NCBI GenBank assembly: GCA_013205335.1
Contig: JABMNB010000566.1
Location: 1-19,614 of the forward strand
Source of the DNA: Rhodospirillales bacterium
GTDB lineage: Bacteria; Pseudomonadota; Alphaproteobacteria; Reyranellales; Reyranellaceae
Reading direction: 5' to 3'
Length of the DNA stretch: 19,614 nt
In this document: piece after piece, positions 15,512 to 19,614 of the stretch
Layout: each line of letters starts with the position of its first letter
Numbering within the stretch: the stretch's first letter is position 1
Notes under the pieces: generated by a model
What the model saw: the letters and a program-made list of their open reading frames with translations, nothing else
The model's database searches: none
Told to the model about the DNA's origin: nothing
Program-made: the position numbers and the translations under genes

Positions 15512-15514
15512 CCT
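15486..15514 (+). promoter_or_regulatory. Candidate sigma-70 promoter of the HU gene
   Basis: CTTGCG (15486-15491) and TAACCT (15509-15514) are separated by 17 bases, a plausible alphaproteobacterial -35/-10 pair in the 186-base divergent gap. It would give a leader of roughly 65 bases before the HU start. Only motif and spacing support it. Confidence 0.35.
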
Positions 15515-15587
15515 TGGCGCCGTCAACGCTGCCCTGGGGCGTCAGGAAACGTTGGCGCAACCAAGAAATGTAAGGGACCCCCTCAAC

Positions 15588-15887
15588 ATGGCTACCAAAC
15601 CGACTACCGTTCCTACCGTTCCGCTTTCGAAGGTCGCAGCTGAGCTGGCCGAAAAGACGGGCATGACGAAGAAGGACGCGAGCGGCGCTCTCGAAGAGTT
15701 CGTCGGCCTCGTCGTTCGTCACCTCAAGAAGGGCAACAAGGTCCGCATCACGGGCCTCGGCATCCTTCAGGTCCGCGCCCGTCCGGCGCGCATGGGCCGC
15801 AACCCGGCCACCGGCGAAGCGATCAAGATCAAGGCGTCCAAGAAGGTCGCGTTCCGCGTCGCGAAGGATCTCAAGGAAGCGATCTAA
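15588..15887 (+). CDS. HU-family nucleoid DNA-binding protein
   Basis: This 99-residue histone-like protein bends and compacts DNA as a dimer. It has the two N-terminal helices (LSKVAAELAEKTGMTKKDAS, EEFVGLVVRHLKKG), the core KVRITGLGILQVRARPARMG, and the signature arm GRNPATGE at 70-77 whose Pro intercalates in DNA, followed by IKIKASKKVAFRVAKDLKEAI. It is about nine residues longer than E. coli HU at the N-terminus (ATKPTTVPTVP). The ATG at 15588 is preceded by a weak AAGGGA site (15572-15577) with long spacing; upstream extension of the frame runs antisense to the thioesterase gene and is not coding. It is a single-gene unit with a strong terminator, divergent from the thioesterase operon. 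HU versus the related IHF cannot be settled fully, but the motifs favour HU. Confidence 0.95.
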   Translation: MATKPTTVPTVPLSKVAAELAEKTGMTKKDASGALEEFVGLVVRHLKKGNKVRITGLGILQVRARPARMGRNPATGEAIKIKASKKVAFRVAKDLKEAI

Positions 15888-15911
15888 CTCGTTTTTCGAC
15901 GGGTCAAGATC

Positions 15912-15950
15912 GGGCGGGTTCCGGCGCAGGCCGGGCCCGCCCTTCTTTTT
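15912..15950 (+). terminator. Rho-independent terminator after HU
   Basis: GGGCGGG (15912-15918) pairs with CCCGCCC (15936-15942). Inside it CCGGC (15921-15925) pairs with GCCGG (15930-15934) around a GCAG loop. The T-rich tail TTCTTTTT follows at 15943-15950. It lies 24 bases after the HU stop. Confidence 0.92.
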
Positions 15951-16054
15951 GTCCGGACCGGCTGCCGTCACCGCACAGCGACATCATCGCAATCGTTTGA
16001 ACGAGCCTGCGGCGCATTGTTCTAGTATAGCCAGTACGCGCGACGCGAACCGGC

Positions 16055-16843
16055 ATGAACACCTTCGTCATCCTGAAAATCCTCGCCACCATCATCGTTC
16101 CGCCGGCCTCGCTGGCGATCGGCGTGCTGTTGTGGCTGTTGATGCGCGCGGCGGGCTGGCGTCGCCTCGCGGCCGTGACCCTGGGGCTCGCGATCTTCCA
16201 GACTCTCATCCTTTCCTTCCCGCCGGTGTCGGGAATGCTGACCGGCCGGCTCGAAGCCAAAGCGCGCCAGCTCGTCGCCGCCAACCAGCCGTGCTGCTAT
16301 GAGGCCCTCGTCGTGCTGGGCGGCGGCATCATGCCCGCCTCGCCGCCCTACACGATGGAGCCTGAACTGACCGATGCGTCCGACCGCATCTGGCTGGCGG
16401 CCCGCATGTATCATGCGGGTGCCGCACCGAAGATCATCGTGAGCGGCGGATCGTTCATCGAACAGCAGGGCGGCCCGGCGACGACCGAGGCCATGGCCAT
16501 GCGGCGTTTCCTGCTCGATCTCGGGGTTCCCGACGACGTGATCGTTTCCGAGGGCAGGGCGCTCAACACGATCGAGAACATCCGCAACGTGCGGAGCATC
16601 GTGAAGGGCGGACGGGTCGCGATCATCACCTCGGCCTTCCACGTGCCGCGCGCGGCCAAGCTTGCGACGCAGGGCGGCCTCGACTTCGCGATCTTCGGTG
16701 TCGACTGGAGTGTTCCCAGCGATGCGACCGTTTGGTGGGACGTCTGGCTGCCGTCGGTCGGCGCGCTGGGCGAAGCAAACATTGCGATCAAGGAGCTGGT
16801 GGCGCTCAGCATCGACCGCCGCGGCGACAGTCTCGCGCCATGA
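16055..16843 (+). CDS. YdcF/ElyC/SanA-like membrane protein (DUF218)
   Basis: This 262-residue protein has two hydrophobic helices at the N-terminus (about 8-30 and 38-58), then a DUF218 domain facing the periplasm or cytoplasm. The family signatures are present in order: VVLGGGI (86-92), SGGS (130-133), Glu145, ALNTIENIRN (169-178) and TSAFHVPRA (192-200). The family includes E. coli ElyC, SanA and YdcF, linked to envelope polysaccharide carriers and to vancomycin barrier functions; the enzymatic reaction is not established. The start at 16055 has a poor ribosome site. The stop overlaps the start of the NMT1-like gene (ATGA, 16840-16843), an unusual partner for this family, so the two are co-translated even though no shared task is obvious. 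Confidence 0.9.
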   Translation: MNTFVILKILATIIVPPASLAIGVLLWLLMRAAGWRRLAAVTLGLAIFQTLILSFPPVSGMLTGRLEAKARQLVAANQPCCYEALVVLGGGIMPASPPYTMEPELTDASDRIWLAARMYHAGAAPKIIVSGGSFIEQQGGPATTEAMAMRRFLLDLGVPDDVIVSEGRALNTIENIRNVRSIVKGGRVAIITSAFHVPRAAKLATQGGLDFAIFGVDWSVPSDATVWWDVWLPSVGALGEANIAIKELVALSIDRRGDSLAP

Positions 16844-17856
16844 CCGCCTATCGCCTCAACCGCCGGACTGCATTGGGCCTCGCCGCCGTGCCGCTTCTGC
16901 TGCCGCTCGCGCGGCCGGCCCGCGCCCAGACGTTCGACAAGCTCGTCTTCCAGACCGACTGGCGCGCCCAGGCCGAGCATGGCGGCTACTATCAGGCGCT
17001 CGCCGCCGGCCTCTATCGCAAGGCCGGGATCGACTGCGACATCCGCCAGGGCGGACCGAGCCTGAACATCGGCCAGTTGTTGCTGACGGGCCGTGTCGAC
17101 ATGACCATGTCGAACAGCTTCGAGGCCTTCACCTACGTGCGAGAGGACGCGCCCTTCTTCACCATCGCCTCGATCTTCCAGAAGGATCCGCAGGTCCTGA
17201 TCGGCCATCCGGATACCGGCTTCGAGGGGTTCGAGAATCTGAAGGGGCGCACCTTGCTGATCGGCAGCGGCGGGCGGGTCACCTACTGGCCGTTTCTCCG
17301 CAAGAAGTACGGTCTGCAGGACGACCAGCTGCGGCCCTACACCTTCAATATGGCGCCTTACCTCGCCGACAGGAACGTCGTGCAGCAGGGCTTCCTTTCC
17401 TCGGAGCCCTACTCGATTTCGCAGGTGCTCGGCCGCATGCCGCCCGTCCTGCTGATCGCCGATGCGGGCTTCAGTGCCTATCAGACCACCATTGCCATTT
17501 CCCGCAAGCTGGCCGACGGCAAGCGCGACGTCATCCAGCGCTTCGTCGACGCGACGCTGGAGGGCTGGGCTCAGTATCTCAAGGGCGGGCCGGCCACCGA
17601 GGCCGCCAATGCCCTCATCAGGAAGGCCAATCCGGAACAGACGGACGAGCGTATCCAGTACGCGATCGAGGTGATGAACGAGCGTGGCATCGTGATGTCG
17701 GGAGATGCACTGCAGGGCGGAATCGGCGCGATGACGGATGCGCGCTGGCAGGGTTTCTATCAGTCGATGGTCGATGTCGACGTGTTGCCGAAGGGGCTGG
17801 ACGTGGCCCGGGCCTACACGCTCGACTTCGTCAACAAGGGTATCGGAAAGCCGTAG
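16840..17856 (+). CDS. NMT1/THI5-like ABC transporter substrate-binding protein
   Basis: This 338-residue periplasmic protein of the NMT1/THI5 group of solute-binding proteins binds pyrimidine (thiamine-precursor), nitrate/sulfonate or related small ligands. The N-terminus MTAYRLNRRTALGLAAVPLL has a twin-arginine pair (residues 8-9) before a hydrophobic stretch, with cleavage expected after ARA at 29, so Tat export is likely. Family segments: FQTDWRAQAEHGGYYQALAA, GRVDMTMSNSFEAF, GFENLKGRTLLIGSGG and RFVDATLEGWAQYL. The start is fixed by the ATGA overlap with the YdcF-like gene; an upstream frame extension is not coding. No permease or ATPase is adjacent. It is followed after 20 bases by the acyl-CoA dehydrogenase and probably shares its transcript. 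Confidence 0.92.
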   Translation: MTAYRLNRRTALGLAAVPLLLPLARPARAQTFDKLVFQTDWRAQAEHGGYYQALAAGLYRKAGIDCDIRQGGPSLNIGQLLLTGRVDMTMSNSFEAFTYVREDAPFFTIASIFQKDPQVLIGHPDTGFEGFENLKGRTLLIGSGGRVTYWPFLRKKYGLQDDQLRPYTFNMAPYLADRNVVQQGFLSSEPYSISQVLGRMPPVLLIADAGFSAYQTTIAISRKLADGKRDVIQRFVDATLEGWAQYLKGGPATEAANALIRKANPEQTDERIQYAIEVMNERGIVMSGDALQGGIGAMTDARWQGFYQSMVDVDVLPKGLDVARAYTLDFVNKGIGKP

Positions 17857-17876
17857 TCGGATCAGGAGGAACAGTC

Positions 17877-19037
17877 ATGAACCAGGTCAACGAAGAACAT
17901 CAGATGCTGCGCGATCTCGTGAAGAAGTTCGTGCGCAACGAGCTGATGCCGCTCGAGAAGAATGTGCTCGAGCGCTTTGCCACGGGGCAGCAGGCGTCGC
18001 TGTCCGACGACGAGAACGCCAAGCTCTTCAAGCAGTGCAAGGATCTGGGCCTCTGGGCGCTCGACGTTCCGGAAGAAGCGGGCGGCGCCAACCTGCCGGC
18101 CGTGGCGCTGGTCGGCGTGAACGAGGAGCTGGGTTACACCTGCGTACCCTTTACCTTCCCGCCCGACTCGCCCAACCTGCACATGCTGCTGGCGACCGCC
18201 AGTCCCGAGCAGCGCAAGAAGTACCTCGAACCCTACGCCGCGGGCGAGACCAGCTCGGCCATTGCCATCTCCGAGCCCGGCGCGGGCGGCGACCCCGCCG
18301 GCATGAAGACCCGGGCTGTGAAGGACGGCACCGACTGGGTGATCAACGGCCGAAAGATCTGGATCAGCCGTATCGCCAAGGCCGATTTCACCATCGCCAT
18401 GGCGGTGACCGATCCCAACCTCGGCTCGCGCGGCGGCATCACCGCGTTCCTGGTCGACAAGGGTACGCCGGGCCTCATCGTGGCGAGAGCCATCCCGATG
18501 CTGGCCGGCCAGCGCACCTACGAGGTCGTCTTCGAGGATTGCCGCGTGCCCGAGACGCAGGTGCTGGGCCGCATCGGTGCGGGCTTCGCGCCCATGCAGA
18601 TGCGCCTCACGATTCGCCGCCTGCAGATGGGCTCGTGGTGCGTCGGCATGGCGCAGCGCGCGCTCGACATGCTGGTCGAGCATGCCAACCAGCGCGTGAC
18701 CTTCGGCGAGAAGCTCGCCGACCGCCAGGCCATCCAGTGGTGGGTGGCCGATGCGGCGATGAAGCTGCATGCCTGCCGCCTGATGGTGATGGATGCCGCG
18801 GTGAAGCAGGACGAGGGCCGCGACGTGCGCATGGAGGCCTCGATGATCAAGGTCTATGCGACCGAGATGGCGACCGAGGTGATCGACCATGCCCAGCAGG
18901 CGTTCGGCGCGATGGGGGTCACGCAGGAGCTGCCGCTGTCGATCATGGCGCAGAAGGTGCGCACCATGCGGGTCTATGAGGGGCCGTCGGAAGTGCACCG
19001 TATGGTGATCGCCCGTCGCATCTTCGGCGGGCGTTGA
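17877..19037 (+). CDS. Acyl-CoA dehydrogenase
   Basis: This 386-residue FAD enzyme introduces the alpha-beta double bond into an acyl-CoA and passes electrons to ETF. It shows the N-terminal helical domain (LWALDVPEEAGGANL), the FAD-binding AIAISEPGAGGDPAGMKTRA and WVINGRKIWISRI, the beta-domain FEDCRVPETQVLG, the C-terminal RVTFGEKLADRQAIQWWVAD, and HAQQAFGAMGVTQELPLS. The catalytic Glu368 is in MRVYEGPSEVHR. The ATG at 17877 follows AGGAGGA (17864-17870), the best ribosome site in this stretch. The subgroup with YTCVPFTFPPDSPN is seen in alphaproteobacteria with unknown acyl substrate. It ends 10 bases before a strong terminator, closing the unit that begins with the YdcF-like gene. Confidence 0.96.
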   Translation: MNQVNEEHQMLRDLVKKFVRNELMPLEKNVLERFATGQQASLSDDENAKLFKQCKDLGLWALDVPEEAGGANLPAVALVGVNEELGYTCVPFTFPPDSPNLHMLLATASPEQRKKYLEPYAAGETSSAIAISEPGAGGDPAGMKTRAVKDGTDWVINGRKIWISRIAKADFTIAMAVTDPNLGSRGGITAFLVDKGTPGLIVARAIPMLAGQRTYEVVFEDCRVPETQVLGRIGAGFAPMQMRLTIRRLQMGSWCVGMAQRALDMLVEHANQRVTFGEKLADRQAIQWWVADAAMKLHACRLMVMDAAVKQDEGRDVRMEASMIKVYATEMATEVIDHAQQAFGAMGVTQELPLSIMAQKVRTMRVYEGPSEVHRMVIARRIFGGR

Positions 19038-19047
19038 CATAGGTGGG

Positions 19048-19077
19048 GGGCGGGCGGATTCTTTCCGCCCGCCCTTT
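19048..19077 (+). terminator. Rho-independent terminator after the acyl-CoA dehydrogenase
   Basis: A perfect 11-bp stem, GGGCGGGCGGA (19048-19058) with TCCGCCCGCCC (19064-19074), has a TTCTT loop and is followed by TTT. The tail is short, but the stem is very stable and begins 10 bases past the stop codon. Confidence 0.82.
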
Positions 19078-19107
19078 CCAGCCCATCGTTCCGGGGGAGC
19101 CGCCGCC

Positions 19108-19614
19108 ATGACCTATACACTCGACACGTTCGTCAAAGACGCCCAGGCCGCGCTCAAGACGCACGAGGGGCCCGCCGGCCGCGAGCAGGTTCGGGCGCTG
19201 CTCGAGAAGCTGCTGGCAAATGCCTCGTTCGTCGACGAGGCGGTCGGCCCAGCCGCACCGATCGGCACGCGCAAGCTCTACGAGGACAAGGACCTCGGCT
19301 TCGTAGTGCTGGCGCACTGCAATCCCAAGCAGCACAAGAGCCCGCCGCACGATCACGGCGCATCGTGGGCGGTTTATGGCCAGGCGGTGAAGTACACCGA
19401 CATGAGCGAGTATCGTCGCGTAGACGGCGGCACGGACGCGGGCGACGCGAAGCTCGAGCAGGTGAAGGCCTATCGTCTCGAGCCCGGCCATGCCGGCGTC
19501 TATGACGTCGGCGCGATCCACGCCATCGACTATCCCGACGGCAGCCGTTTCGTGCGCGTCACCGGCCGCGATCTCGACTATGTGCGCCGACTCAAGTTCG
19601 ACATGGCGGCCGGC
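19108..19614 (+). CDS. Cysteine-dioxygenase-like cupin (3' end outside the window)
   Basis: The first 169 residues are present; the frame is open to the last base. It is a cupin with an iron-site pattern: His81 and His83 in SPPHDHGASWAVYG and His138 in VYDVGAIHAI. This arrangement fits the thiol dioxygenases (cysteine or 3-mercaptopropionate dioxygenase), which use O2 to make sulfinates. The usual length is about 180-200, so little is missing. Bacterial members often lack the mammalian Cys of the Cys-Tyr cross-link, as here. The start at 19108 follows GGGGGAG (19093-19099) at 8-base spacing. It is separated from the acyl-CoA dehydrogenase by a terminator, so it has its own promoter or reads through weakly. 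Another cupin function remains possible. Confidence 0.75.
   Translation, partial: MTYTLDTFVKDAQAALKTHEGPAGREQVRALLEKLLANASFVDEAVGPAAPIGTRKLYEDKDLGFVVLAHCNPKQHKSPPHDHGASWAVYGQAVKYTDMSEYRRVDGGTDAGDAKLEQVKAYRLEPGHAGVYDVGAIHAIDYPDGSRFVRVTGRDLDYVRRLKFDMAAG

Noticed and set aside
15402..15971. N-terminal extension of the thioesterase-like gene to 15971
   Set aside because: The extension runs antisense through HU and its terminator; the GTG at 15401 with a purine-rich site in front gives a normal hotdog N-terminus.
15993..16004. Palindrome TCGTT-TG-AACGA before the YdcF-like gene as an operator
   Set aside because: Only 5-bp arms, no second copy, and no match to a known alphaproteobacterial operator such as the GTTC-N7-GTTC LexA box.
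16662..17876. Frame continuous with the acyl-CoA dehydrogenase starting at 16662
   Set aside because: The part before 17877 lies out of frame over the NMT1-like gene; the AGGAGGA site at 17864 marks the true start.

Overview
The window is a gene-dense, high-GC chromosomal segment of a probable soil or freshwater alphaproteobacterium. The oligopeptidase B, HU, FecR/DUF6600-type, acyl-CoA dehydrogenase and NMT1-like genes, the strong preference for G/C at third codon positions, and the many 4-bp ATGA/GTGA start-stop overlaps all fit a Rhodospirillales (Reyranella-like) or Bradyrhizobium-like genome. There is no rRNA or other marker to fix the taxon. Sixteen protein genes are complete and one runs off the right edge. 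No tRNA, rRNA, CRISPR, insertion sequence or prophage gene was seen, and no stretch longer than about 300 bases lacks a gene.

Layout: (1) 1-145, a nested inverted-repeat element. (2) 180-4291, a minus-strand operon of HpcH/HpaI-type aldolase, oligopeptidase B and a beta-lactamase-fold serine hydrolase. (3) 4350-5318, a divergent D-2-hydroxyacid dehydrogenase. (4) 5343-7556, a secreted FecR/DUF6600-type protein with a long Pro/Ala/Gln tail. (5) 7643-8224, an unrecognised 193-residue protein. (6) 8242-9150, a lower-GC HNH nuclease, probably acquired horizontally. (7) 9147-11053, a minus-strand pair of periplasmic family-3 solute-binding protein and luciferase-like flavin oxidoreductase. (8) 11244-12746, an aldehyde dehydrogenase. 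(9) 12757-12857, a second large inverted repeat between convergent genes. (10) 12861-15401, a minus-strand operon of double-hotdog thioesterase-like protein, a 71-residue GatC/AtzG-like protein and an amidase. (11) 15588-15950, an HU gene with its terminator. (12) 16055-19037, a YdcF-like envelope protein, an NMT1-like solute-binding protein and an acyl-CoA dehydrogenase, closed by a terminator. (13) 19108-19614, a truncated cysteine-dioxygenase-like cupin.

Most genes point to scavenging and breakdown of small organic molecules: peptides, amides, acyl-CoAs, aldehydes, hydroxy acids and thiols. The least ordinary parts are the two related inverted-repeat elements, the solitary HNH nuclease with an N-terminal domain that may read modified DNA, the small adaptor-like protein translationally coupled to the amidase, the aldolase homologue lacking the usual His/Arg pair, and three GTGGAT (DnaA-box-like) motifs in front of the HU gene.
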